From Tamarix chinensis (lineage: Eukaryota; Streptophyta; Magnoliopsida; Caryophyllales; Tamaricaceae): a stretch of DNA of 64,000 nucleotides. The stretch spans positions 22,618,693 through 22,682,692 of the forward strand of contig CM060174.1 of NCBI GenBank assembly GCA_030549775.1, written 5' to 3'. Numbering within the stretch: position 1 is the stretch's first letter; each line of letters begins with the position of its first letter. Below are positions 47,722-59,541 of this stretch, one piece after another. The notes under the pieces were generated by a model. It saw nothing but the letters and a program-made list of their open reading frames with translations, was not told where the DNA came from and ran no database searches. The position numbers and the translations under genes were made by a program.

Positions 47722-49773
47722 CAACATATAAGTTTTAAAATAACTAATGACTTACCATTTATTTAATATTAATAATAAAATTAATAACATATATAATAAT
47801 ATTAAAATAATAAAGATAATGATAGTATTATTATTAATGGTTATAAGAGTAGTAGAAATAATAATACTCAAATAAATAAGTGCAAATGTTAATACAAAAT
47901 TAAGGCCTAAGATTTTCCAGAATATATAATAAAATGTTAATAATTATTATTCTAATAATTATAATATTAATAATAAGAATAAGAATAAGAATGATAATAA
48001 TCCTATAATAATTCAATTAATAACTTAAAATTCAAAACTAACGATAAAATTATTTTATTACCACTCTCCACCCTGCAAGTACAATTCAGCGTAAATTTTA
48101 AATCAAATAATAATAAAACATATTAAGAATATAAATATTAAGAATAATAATAATGGTATTTATATGCAAATAATTGAAATAAATTAAATCAAGGCTTATG
48201 ATAATATGGAAAATGGTTGAGAGGGTTTAGGGTTCAACCCTAGGCTGGTGGGTATAGGCGGCACCGGCGGTGGTGCACGGCGGCGGCAGCGGTGGCCGGA
48301 AAAAGAGAAGAAAAGTGGGAAAGATGGATGTTGGAAAAAGATAGGGAGAATTGAGGTGATAAAAGAGGTGTTTATAGTTTCCCAAGAATAGAGGGATAAA
48401 ATGATGGTGGTGGTGCAGCCAAAGGTGGCGGCGCACGGCGGCGGAAGGCGGTTTAAGGCTTTGGGGTCAAAATTCCGGCGAAACGAGCATCCAACTTTGC
48501 ATGATTATTGAGGCTCGTACAAGAAGAATCGAAGGTTGAAAATGGTTTAGTTAATTAGATGAAGTTTCAGGGAAGAAAATGGAATCTTTCGGTGGCGCTG
48601 AGGTTGGCTAACGGCGGCGGAATACGCGTTTGAAGTCGCGGTGGCCGGCACTCAAGCTTAGGGTCTCAGGGAAGAAAAAACTCCAAAAACTCATACAACC
48701 CAGCTATTTATAGATTGTAGATGGTATAATAGGGTTTTGGGGGTCGGTAGGAAGTTATGGGGTGCGAGAATTTGGGTGGCCGGTGGTAGTAATTGATCAG
48801 CCAACGTTTGGTTTGCTTCGGGGTTTCGCGAGGCTGGGGAGAAGAGACGGGCGAGAGTAAACGCACGACAATTATGCCAATTGATTCCTCGGGTCAAGGG
48901 GAATTCAAAGAGACAAGTAACGGCTGATTAAAGCCGCTGCAGTTGGAGATGCCATTGATGGGGTCAAAGGTGCAGCAGCGTCAACGGAGGAGGTAGGAGG
49001 AAGAAGGAAAAAGGAAAGGAGGCAGACCGGTCGGCCGGGGAAAAGAAAAGAAAAGGGGAGAACCGGGCGTTTCGGGAGCGGTCGAGGGTGTCATTAAATG
49101 AAACGACGAGTTTAAGTGGAAAAGAAGGTAAAACGCGGCGCGGCACGGGGTGGACGGAGGACGTCGCGCGAGCGCGGCTGGGCCTAGGGAAAGGAAGAAG
49201 GGGAAAAAAGATTGGGTCGGGGGAGAGGGCAGCCCAAATGGGGAAAAAGAAGAGGAAAAAGAAAAAGAAAAAGAAAGAAAAAGAAAAGGAAAAAAGGAAG
49301 AAAGAAAAAGAAAAAGGGAAAAAGGAAAGTAGGAAAAAAATAGATTAGGGCCAATTAAATTAATCTGAATATTTATAATATTTAAAAATAATAATATTTA
49401 AATAAAATAATAATTAAATCCCTTTTTAGGCTAAATTAGGATATTTAAAATATTTTCCATAAATTCCATTTTAATTATCAAAACACCCTAAATTCCTCCA
49501 ATTAAATTATTTATAAAATTATTATTAAATTAAACTATTTTCTTATTCTTATTTTAAATAAAATAATTTATTTAATTAATTTCCAAAATAACATATTTAA
49601 TTATCCAAAATACCAAAATTTCTCTAATAAAAATACTTAAAAAATTATTCTTAATTGTTTCCAATGAATTCCTTTTTATTTTAATAAAATTAATTTATTT
49701 AAATAATTTTTCTATTAAAAAATCATTTAAATATAGTTTATAAAATTAGAAATTTTCGGGGCATTTCAACCAA

Positions 49774-50217
49774 GCACCCTCTAAAGGATCCTATAAGATA
49801 ATTGCTTGAAAACAATTATTAATCACTTCATCCAATACATCAATGCTATAGCAAGTGTCAACCTCAAAAAGGGTATTTCATGCTTTTAAAGAAATGGAAT
49901 GTAACTTCCTTACCTTGGAATCAAAGAATTGACCTACCCTCATGGATATCAATTAGAGTCTTTCCTATAGCTAGAAATGGTCTACCAAGAATAAGAGGTA
50001 TTAGTTGATCCTCTTCCATATCTGGCACAATAAGATCAACAAAAAATATAAATTTGACCACTTTCACTAAAACATTCTCTATTATACATCTTGGATACTT
50101 AATAGATCTATCATCCAAATGTAAAGACATATTAGTGGGTTTTGGCTCTCCTAAATCCAAATGCTGAAAAACCGAGAAAAGCATCAAATTTATGCTAGTA
50201 CCTAAGTTATATAGCAC
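49774..50217 (-). pseudogene. F protease
   Basis: On minus, open at 50217-49921: LYNLGTSINLMLFSVFQHLDLG, KPTNMSLHLDDRSIKYPR, VLVKVVKFIFFVDLIV, MEEDQLIPLILGRPFLAIG and LIDIHEGRSIL. This is the Athila retropepsin. The catalytic Asp of CDLGASV is Asn. A decayed stretch leads to the A2 insertion. Confidence 0.85.
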
Positions 50218-52154
50218 TTAGTCAAATTTCAAATTGTCAATCACACAAGGAATAGTAAAATTTCCCGAGTCTTTCAGCTTAGGAGGTAGTTTATTTTGTA
50301 AAATATCATGACACTCCACATTCAATCTAAAGATATCCCAATCTTCCAATTTCCTTTTTATGACTAATAATTTCCTGAAGAAATTTAGCATAGCTAGGCA
50401 TTTTCCTTAAAATATCAATTAATGGAAAATTAATATATATTTTCTTTAAAATATCAAGAAACTCGGCAAATTATGCATCTAGCTTACTCTAGAATACTCT
50501 ACCAGGAAATGGAGGAGGAGGGACATATAGTTTTACCTCTTGATATGGGGTCTTAGTTACCTCTTATTGTGGCTTTGACACTAATCATGGATCTTTCTCC
50601 TCTTCTTTCATTATCTCTTGAGGTTGGATTGTAGGTAGCTTCTTCCCCCTCCTTAATGATATAGCATTGACTTACTCTTTTGGGTTCATCACTATATCGC
50701 TTAGCAATGTTTTTGGTGCCCTTCAAAAACTGCGTTAGCTAATTGCTCAATCTATGCTTCCAAGCTCTTGATTCTATAAATGTTTCTCTATAGTGTTAAT
50801 GAAATTTCTCATCATTTCTCCTAAGAAAGGATTCAAAGGAAGTTGCAGTGGCATTGAAGCTAGTGACATAGGTCTTTATGGTGGAAATCCAGGGGGTCTT
50901 ACCAAATTGTCATTTCTCTAACTAAATTTTGGATGATTCCTCTACCCTAGATTTTACAAGTTCAAGTGATGATTATTTTTCCTACCCACATTGTTACGAA
51001 GATAATTAACTTGATAAAAATATGGATGGAAAGGATTACCTACTTGACACTCTGTGATATCATGTTTTCCACAACATAAGTCATAAATAGGTATGATTTC
51101 TTGAACCTACATACATGAAATATCACCCAAATTATCAAATTTCTTAGTGATTAAATCCATTTTAGCCTCTAATGTTGTGATAGCATTTGCAAAATGAATT
51201 CTCGCATTCCTTTGTACTAGAGCATGTTTATACTTCCATTGGTGAGAATTCAAGGCTAATTCATCAATAAAATTATCAAATTACTCTAGAATCCTATTCA
51301 TATTAGTACCACCTATAGCTACATCTAGCAAAGAATGGTCAAAAGTAGAAATACCATTATAAAATGTTTACATTTGGAAACAAATAGGAAAGCCATGATG
51401 TGGGAATTTCCTTAATAATTCTTTCAAATCTTTCCCATGCATCATATATTAATTCTAGATTATTTTACATAAAAGTGGTGGTGTTATTTCTTAAATTAGT
51501 CATTTTCGTTGGTGGAAAAAATTTAAAAAGAAATAACTTCACCAATTCATCCCATGTTAAAATAGAACCAAGCGCTAAAGAATTTAACCAAATTTTAGCC
51601 TTGTCACTTAATGATAATGGAAACAATCTAAGCATAATATCATACTAGAAACATCATTTATTTTTAAAGTATCACAAATTTCAATAAAAGTGCTGATATG
51701 AGCATGTGGGTCATCATTAGGTGTACCTTCAAATTAGACTGAAATGTGTATCATCAGAATGATTGTCGGCTTGATCTCAAAATCATGCACTTCAACCACC
51801 GATCTTCTAATGCCTAATCCTGAATCCACTATACTAGGGGTAGTATAGTCTTTTAATGATTCCCCAACTTTTATAATTGATTTTGCTCTCCGTGGGCCAT
51901 TTGTCGATTTTATTTTGTTGTAGTGACAACAATTTTCAAATGTGCTTGTAATTTGTGAAACTTTCTTTAAATCTATAGATCTAAGGCTACCAATTCACCA
52001 AGATTTCTTCGGGTCATGCACTAGTGACCTACACCAATACAAGAATACCAAAGACCAATAAAACCGAGTCAATTCAAAAAATAAAATAAATATAAATAAA
52101 TGAAATTTTCCTCGATCAAGAATTAAAATTTCAAGACTAGTGCTATTAAATTAA
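50218..52154 (-). pseudogene. F gag
   Basis: On minus: NDDPHAHISTFIEICDTLKIND (about 51715-51650), LNSLALGSILTWDELVKLF-like (about 51585-51525), WERFERIIKEIPTSWLSYL-like with FPHHGFP (about 51450-51395), and VQTFYNG. Then come a knuckle relic DLCCGKHDITEC (about 51080-51045) and the RNHPKF block (about 50950-50930). These are the Athila/Tat gag landmarks in their usual order. Several frameshifts and stops. Confidence 0.8.
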
Positions 52155-52172
52155 TCCCCAACCACAGTGCCA
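52155..52172 (-). promoter_or_regulatory. primer-binding site of F (tRNA-Asp type)
   Basis: On minus, TGGCACTGTGGTTGGGGA, nine bases from the LTR. It matches the 3' end of tRNA-Asp (TGGCGCCGTTGCCGGGGA) used by Athila elements, with changes mostly at CG sites. Confidence 0.85.
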
Positions 52173-52181
52173 AAAATTTGG

Positions 52182-53688
52182 TGTTGGCCAAATATACTTA
52201 ACAACAAGTATACCGGTCATAAGTAAGATAAGACACTAAAAGTACTATATTATTATTCCCATAGAGATTAAATAATAACACAAAAACTCCAATTACTCTA
52301 ATTAGGCCTAGGCAATCAAATTAAAATAAAGAAATAACTAATTCTAAACTAAAAATTTTAAACCAACTAAATTAAACTAAAACGAAATCAAACAAATTAT
52401 TATAAAATAAAAACAATTAATAAAAAGCTACCAAGGAATCTAGATCTACCACTATCCAATTATATTAACCAATTAATTAATTACCTGATCTTTTGAATTA
52501 CTAGTTATATATAATAGGATTGAGGTTCAATTAATTATTTATCCTTCCCCATTGTTGTAGAAATATTGTAATTATCCACACAACCCATTAAATTCCTATT
52601 TATGGTTTTTAACCCAAAGTAGAGAATCAACTCTCGTATCTTTTCTCAACTTTTTAAATGCTAATTAATGGTGATCAGTCTATTAATTAGGTACAATCTA
52701 GAAAAATATCATAAAACTCATAAATTAATCTATTAATCAAGCAATTAATTAATCTATCAGTATAATGAATAGAGTTTCGCCATATCCTTTAAAAAGAAAA
52801 TTAGAACATGATATTAATTAAAAGAAATTAATAAAAGAAAATAAATAATATAAAATATACATAAAAAATTAAACCTGAGAATACTAAAACATAAAATTAT
52901 AATAATTTAGAATCAAATTAAAAATAAAGAAAATAATACTATATAGAATAGATGATTAGTAGTATTGAATTTTTCTTCTCGACTCATTCCGACCCTTTCT
53001 CGTCTCATCTTTTTTGCCTACTAATTTTTTTTACAAATATTTCTTCATAGGTCTACACACACACACACACCCACACCCACACCTACACCGACACCCACAC
53101 CCACCGAATGTGTCTTATTTTGTTATTACAGTATATTGAAAAAAGTTATGGTTGCCAAATTAAACACATACACTTTTCTCAATCTTCTATATTTTCTTTA
53201 TCTTTTATCTTATGAGTTACTTGCTAATCCTATAGGTTGTTAACTCAATATCTGTTAAGATTGTAAAGGATAATAATAATAATAATAATAATAATCATAA
53301 ATATAAAAATATTACATACAATTCTAAAGTTTCCTAATCACCCACACCTAATCCCATCCTTATATTTAATATAAATTAAAATCACTCATGCACTCTAACA
53401 TTGGAAATAATGTTAGAAATAAAAGTTCTATATCGCATTCTTATATTTACACCAAAATTTGAATCACTTCAATTTAGGTTCATACATGAAATTTATGGTC
53501 AAAGTAGTATAGGTTGTCAAAACTCATATAAAAATCAACTTTAAGCTCCAACTTAATTAAATACATGAAATTATTATAAATTAATAACTTAATTACAATT
53601 AATATAAATAACTTCACTCATTATTCAAATAAATGACAAAAATCTTAAAGTAAAAGGATATACAATATGTGAAAACATTCATTCATCA
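52182..53688 (-). mobile_element. 5' LTR of F
   Basis: On minus from TGATGAATGAATG at 53688 to GGCCAACA at 52182, 1507 bp, collinear with 16290-17684. It contains a compound CA-rich microsatellite (53052-53104) and (AAT)n at 53271-53295. Right flank ATTCT has no clear partner near 16220. Confidence 0.8.
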
Positions 53689-55251
53689 ATTCTTAGAATA
53701 AATGGATTGATTTAAGATTGGCTAAGATTTAATGGAAGCCCTACAACATGGCTTAGAGAGTATCAATGGATAAGGAGTGATTATGTGGGTGTGTTTCATA
53801 GTTGTTATATGTGACTTATCTAATAAAACACACTTAGAGAATAATTCACTAATCGCTCAAAAAATAGATTGTTCAGCAATGCATGGGTGTAGATTACCTG
53901 GTTCTAGATTAGCTATCGAGGCTTAGTCATCCTTCATGCATTTTTTTAGGTTCTTTATACAAATTTCTAGTATATCCTAGTGCCTTACCTACTCTATAAA
54001 CCAATGATCTACTTTAGGGTATCGATATTAAAGGGTCTAGTCACCTAGGTGGTTTATTAGCTTTAGCCAAACTTTATATCCATTTGTGGTTACTTAGCTT
54101 TGGCCAAACTTTATATACTTTTTTTTGGGTAATCTTCCATGGTATGTAAGATAAATGGGTGGTAATCATTTCATCGCTAGAAAAAGGATTGAGGGATCTT
54201 AATGATTAATCTAATGGAACATGTAACTAGGATAATGGGTCAAATGAGTAATTCATGTTAGTGGATTATAGAAGAGCCTTGTGAGTTTTTGAATAATAGG
54301 ATTACATGATTATATGATGTTATCCATGATAAATATATTATGATGTTAAGAATGATGAGTTATGAGTTATCTATGTTTTGTATGGCATGAAATCATGATG
54401 CATTATATGAGCATGATAGAGCATGTAATTCTAATTGTATTGTGCAACTATGAGTTCAATATTATATCATGGTAGTGCTTTCTTGTGACTCCCATTTAGG
54501 AGCTAAAATTAGCTTCCTTATTGCATAGAATACTAACGTTCTTGTGTGTTCAATAACCTACTCAATACCATGAGTAATGGACCATGTATAGGTTTTTGAG
54601 GATGGCCAGTAGTTGGGCTACTTGTGTTGGGCTTAGGAGCTTGAGAAAGTGGACACCTAGAGATATTTTATAGATCTTTAATGGACTACTATTTTGTGGC
54701 ATGCTTGATATATGTTTCATCCCTTTTATTTTACAACACTTCATCAATTCTATTCTAATATACATTTTGGGACCCGACATGGCCCCATTTGTAAACACTT
54801 AAGATTAGTATTTCTAAAATATATGTTTTGTTCACTCTATTTCTTGTTTTGGTGTGGTTGGCTTCTTTATCCTTGTTTCGAACATGGAACATGTGGTGGA
54901 TGTCCATTAGGTGTTAGATGTGGAGGAAAAGCTCCATTTTTTCTAGCTGTTTTTGGTATTTACTGCTTCCATAAAATTTTAAAATAAATTTTTTTAGTAG
55001 TGAAGAATGACAGTGGTACAGATATATATTAGAGCATTTTTTTGGAATTTTTTCATTTTATATATTTTGATCTCATACCATAGCTAGGTATTAAATTCTT
55101 GTTTCTAAAAATAATGGCATTATTAACCATTTTGAATCATTACCATAGGTATTCTTAACAATTTCCCAACTACTTTGAGTAGTTTACTAAAATTTCGAGA
55201 GTTTTCAAATCTAAAAATGACCACAAGTGAGAGTGGATTGGGAATGTTATA
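53689..55251 (+). mobile_element. D 5' LTR, third segment
   Basis: Non-coding, Tekay-like: a repeated TTAGCTTTGGCCAAACTTTAT motif (about 54059-54112) and a TTGGGCTACTTGTGTTGGGC segment (54613-54632) typical of these LTRs. It ends GGGAATGTTATA at 55251, a decayed GGGGTGTTACA. The gag leader follows. The frames at 54562-54987 are not genes. Confidence 0.55.
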
Positions 55252-55339
55252 TAGATAACATTTGTATTGATTATTATGCAAGCCTTAGTGCTCACTAAAT
55301 TTACTAGTTCTAATTATTCATAGTCTTTAGGAGTCATTG

Positions 55340-56150
55340 GCTGCCAACCTCCGTCATAAGTACATCGAGGCATTTATGGAGACTGTTGGTGTACACGTGG
55401 AGGACTAGATTCAAACTCCACAGTCGCTACCCCCAATGCTTGTACTAGAACCAATTCTAGAGGATTGGATCAAGATAACCAGACATCATAACCTACCAAT
55501 ATTTGAGGGGTAGAAGGACCCCAAAATTATTGAGAGATAGGTTAGGGATATGGAGAAGACCTTTACTGCTTGTGGTTATGAGTTATACTAAAGGATCGAT
55601 TTAGTTGTGTATTACTTGTGAGTTTAAGCAAACATATAGTGGAGGAGCTTCTAATGTAGAGGTGCAAAGCCTACCACTTTGAACCCTTTCTTGAGGCAAT
55701 ATAAGCCAAATTCTACCTCACTCATCTCCATATAATAAAGTATTATAAGTTCATGGTACTTTGATAAGGGGATGATCTGTGGAAGAGAATTATATAAGGT
55801 TTGTGGACCTAGTCCATTTCATGCCTAGGGTGGAGACTCATGAGGTTATGTAGGTCCATCACTTCAATATTGGCTTAGGAATCAAATATTAGGAATTTTT
55901 TGTGGTAGTTACCCTACTATACATGATTAGAATGTATGAGTAGGCTTTAGAGTCTTCATTAGTTATCTAAGCCAATAGAGTCTAGTTGGGGGTAAAAGAA
56001 AGTTTGAGCGTCGTAAGTACCAAGTGAAAGATAGAAAGCTTATTTTAGAGGTATCATACCACTTGTTATGGTAGGATTATTGGGTCAGCACCATGATTGG
56101 ATAATTAGTTTAAGGAATATTTTGAAGAAAAGATTGCCATTAGAAGTGTT
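55340..56150 (+). pseudogene. gag remnant of D
   Basis: WIKITRHHNLPIFEG (about 55465-55510) and DMEKTFTACGYEL (about 55550) match the capsid start FxRHxPPxFxG and W-xxIExIF of Tekay-type gag. The rest follows with frequent stops to about 56150. A zinc knuckle was not found. Confidence 0.6.
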
Positions 56151-56526
56151 TCGGAATAAATCATCCGAGGGTATATTGTGAGGGTAGAAAGGTAACTTAC
56201 CATGGTTGTGGTATGATAATATACAGGAGTTATGAGTGTAACATTGGAGGTGGTAGTTTTTAGAGGATTTAATCTTGAGCTCCTAAATCAATATAGCACT
56301 TGCAGCCACAATAACAGACTCATATAGTCTCTCCATCACTAGTTAGTGTTGTTAGTTATACTAGTTAGCCTAGGGGTCAAAAGCCCCATATTTTTATGCA
56401 ATGTCAAGGGTCAATAAGTGTTGTAAGAGTTCCTTTAGATGGGCACATGAACATAATTAGCTAATATAAGGTCGGGCATTTAGCCGGTGTGGTGACAGAT
56501 ATGTTTATTCTTTCTACCTCTTTAAT

Positions 56527-56840
56527 ATGTCTGTTGTTTCATTATCGTGCATCAATTTTTTTGTATCATCCGCATTTTTAGCTAATGCTAAATTATTTGC
56601 ATCTAATAGTATTTCTTATTCTTATTTCTTATATTTGGGGGATAGGATTACATACCCTATGATTTTTAAAGGGTTGACCATAATAGTGAGGGGAGTAGAG
56701 TTCCCCTCAGATCTTATAAAGTTTGAATTGCACAAAATTTTTTATGTGATCATTGTAATGAACATGGTAGGGAAGAACCAAGCCCTAATAGATTATGTGG
56801 GAGCATGTGGGTCTTTAAAGACTAAAAGGTGTTAGAGTCT
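56527..56840 (+). pseudogene. protease remnant of D
   Basis: Open frame at 56527-56835. FVSSAFLANAKL (about 56560) corresponds to the stretch just after DSGATHSF, which is itself lost. VIIVMNMVGKNQALIDY (about 56748-56800) corresponds to VILGMDWL-KYxAxIDC. Tekay-type retropepsin fragment. Confidence 0.6.
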
Positions 56841-56959
56841 CCTATTGGAAGTGTGAGCCTATCCCCTCTGTGAAATTCGTGTCAACTATCATGTTCACTA
56901 CCCTTGTTTGAAAGAGGTATCCGATCTTCTTGGGTAGTGTTGATATACTAAGGCCACTA

Positions 56960-57126
56960 AGATGCCACTAGAGAAAATCTCAATGATCTAAGAGTTTCCC
57001 GATGTGTTTCTCAATGAGATTCCAGGCATTCAACTAGTTTGAGATGTGGATTTTAGCGTTAACTTATCAAAATATGGAACCCGTATCTAGAGACCTAAAT
57101 TATAAGGAACTTGTAGAGATTAAGGA
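56960..57126 (+). pseudogene. RT start of D, left of solo LTR S
   Basis: QEFPDVFLNEIPG-like (about 56985-57025) is followed by DVDFSVNLSKYGT and SRDLNYKELVEIK, ending at 57126. It joins 60497 (KEHKAQLEALLEKV) after removal of S and one AAGGA copy. This is the conserved entry of Ty3/gypsy RT. Confidence 0.75.
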
Positions 57127-58399
57127 TCTAACATCCCCGCATTTTGAACATGAGAATTCTATTTTCAAGATAATGAATAAGTGTTTAAAAAAATAAAACT
57201 AAGGAATGTTATTGTCACATAAACCATGAGAGATGTGTGATCATCACCTAACCCATACCTGATGCAAGGCAAAACATAACAAGAAATGAAAGAATGCATA
57301 ATCATACCATTCATATGATAATATAAGATAATATAGACTACTATGATATTATAGATAGAACGAAAATGATAGTTTTACAAAACCAAATATAGGAAATTGA
57401 GCAAAGAGTTTAAGAAACCAAAATTAGAAAAACATCCCAAAGTAGTGGGAAAAATATTAGTAATTGGATAACCTAACTGTTAGGCATAATCATAAACCTC
57501 CAACCCCAAGTAATGGCCCTCTAATGATCCACGTCATCAACCTTAGCATACTCTAAGTGAGATTCATAACCCTATAAATCATCCTCTACTCTTAGGACCA
57601 GAAATCGGATCATCACAATGACCACACAAGTGCAATATTAGTATGATAAATTATAAGTAAAACATACTACCTAAAATATGGTAAGGTTCATGTAATGCAT
57701 TAAATTCACATAACAATATGGCGATATCATATTTGTACAACTCAAGTACAACATGGCATACATGCATGAAAATCATTGAAGTAGAGAAATATAGTAATAT
57801 AGGCAATTCATTCAATATAAACCATAATTGAATTCCTCCTTTAGTGACAACACAATTCAGTTAATAAGATAGTTAATTTAACAATACCTAGTTATCCACC
57901 ATAAACAAAATTCATGGAAGCACAAATAATCACAATGGGATACCACGGATCAAGTATACCTACAAGAAATTGGGATGCTACACCCACCATATGTGGTCAA
58001 ATTATACCAAGGGGCTTATATATGGATACCTCACCCACCACACCTTGAATGTCTATACTGCGAGTGATAAAAAGTTGGGATACCATATAAGCCTAAGAAA
58101 TAGACAATACAAAGTGCTATAGGGCTTGTACTAGGATATCTCACTTGAGCTGGACACTAATGCCATACCATCTTACTATAGTATAATCCTATACCTTAAA
58201 GATATGTACATACCCCTTACCAAGAATAACCTAATAGAGAAGGAAATAGGTACGTATTGAGTGAAAAATATAACCAAGGGCGACCCACCCACTAACTCCT
58301 TGTAGCTACCCAATAGCAAGAGAAAAAGGCTTGAATGAAATCTTAAACCATTAATTTATGTTACAAGTGATATCACAAATCACAAAAAACTCCACACAT

Positions 58400-58610
58400 A
58401 ACCAAATTGGGTGTTTCCAAGTGATAACACCAAACACAATTAAAATCCATTATTTAACCAAATTGGGTGTTTCCAAATGATAACAACAAACACATCACAA
58501 GCATTAAATCCACCATTTGGGTGTTTAGAGATGACACCAAACTCAACACAAGGCATAAAATCCATCAATTGGGTATTTAGAGATTACACTAAACTAAACC
58601 AAATCAATTC
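58400..58610. repeat. four imperfect 55 bp tandem units in S
   Basis: Units carry AACCAAATTGGGTGTTTCC or TTGGGTGTTTAGAGAT, followed by ACACCAAAC and TAAAATCCA. Confidence 0.8.
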
Positions 58611-59507
58611 AGAAACACAATCATGGCGATTCATATTAAACCAAGTCAATCATAATCGAAACCATAATTAAAATATTGTAAATACATGGAAGTATCAACA
58701 CTAATGGCCCAAGACCTGGACAAGAGAAAAACTAGAGACCAACCCATTTTGGCCTATAAAGAAACCAATATATGGGTTTGAGTAACCAATCAACTATTTA
58801 TAGTAACCACTTGATTGGTTTGGTCCAACTGGTTGATGGGTCTAAGTAGAGACCAACTATTTTGGTCGGCGGGGACACTAGTCAATGAGTTTAACTAACT
58901 GATCAACTATTCATCAAAACCAGCCAACTAGTTTACTAAACCAATTCATTGATGTGATGACCAATCGATCCAAAACTCCCAACCATTCAACTGCTTGCAA
59001 AACCAATCTATGGGTTTAAAGAATCGATTGATTGGTCTAGGTAAAATACCGCCCAAACTTATGAAACACACACAAAATTTTACCAAACTTCACCATATAA
59101 TTCATGGCATGATTCTATATTAAAAAACACATAAAAATACATGTTGCACACATAAAATCACATAGATATATGGTAATGTATATACTTAAACAAATCATGC
59201 TCAAACGGCTCATTTTATGCTTAAAATTAAGGAATTTCCAACAACACTAACTTAGGAAGAATTAAATCTCATGCTCATACCAAGCAACATACTTAAATCA
59301 TACTCATATAAGAACCAAACACATGGAAGCCCAATATAACATATAAACCTATTTATTTTAAAGATCAGAATGCCTTACCTTGAAGAAATTCTTCTAGCAC
59401 AAAACTTCAACTAGATCAATTATCTTATGAATTTTTTATTCCAAAGAGAATCAAAGTAAAAATCATTAAAATCCTCTTTCAAAAAATCATTAAAACCTAA
59501 GAAAATC

Positions 59508-59541
59508 AGAAGAAGAAGAAGAAGAAGAAGAAGAAGAAGAA
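59508..59541. repeat. (AGA)n microsatellite
   Basis: Eleven AGA triplets in S. Confidence 0.95.

Larger units (their letters stand above)
44901..49768 (-). mobile_element. A2: Tekay-like solo LTR (4.87 kb)
   Basis: TGTAACACCCCAAAATT on the left to GGGGCATTTCA on the right, flanked by exact ACCAA duplications (44896-44900 and 49769-49773). It splits F between protease and RT. Orientation is opposite to A1 (purine tract at 48990-49345 on plus, AT-rich zone 49350-49750). The section 48230-49170 keeps many CG dinucleotides, unlike the surrounding decayed DNA. Open frames at 48227-48897, 48964-49348 are low-complexity. No internal genes, hence a solo LTR. Confidence 0.9.
16220..53688 (-). mobile_element. 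Athila-type Ty3/gypsy element F, with nested insertions
   Basis: Minus-strand order is 5' LTR (52182-53688), tRNA-Asp primer site, gag, protease, RT, RNase H, integrase, 3' untranslated region, polypurine tract and 3' LTR (16220-17684). About 37.5 kb separate the outer ends because of four insertions: the tandem LTR-like pair, C (with B2 inside), A1 and A2. Host reading frames resume across the A1 and A2 insertions, and the flanks are target duplications. No env-like gene was found in the 3' region. Confidence 0.8.

Noticed and set aside
54562..54987. Cys/Phe-rich frame of 91 residues and its antisense
   Set aside because: Lies in the third segment of the D LTR; no signal peptide or known motif that would outweigh the LTR context.
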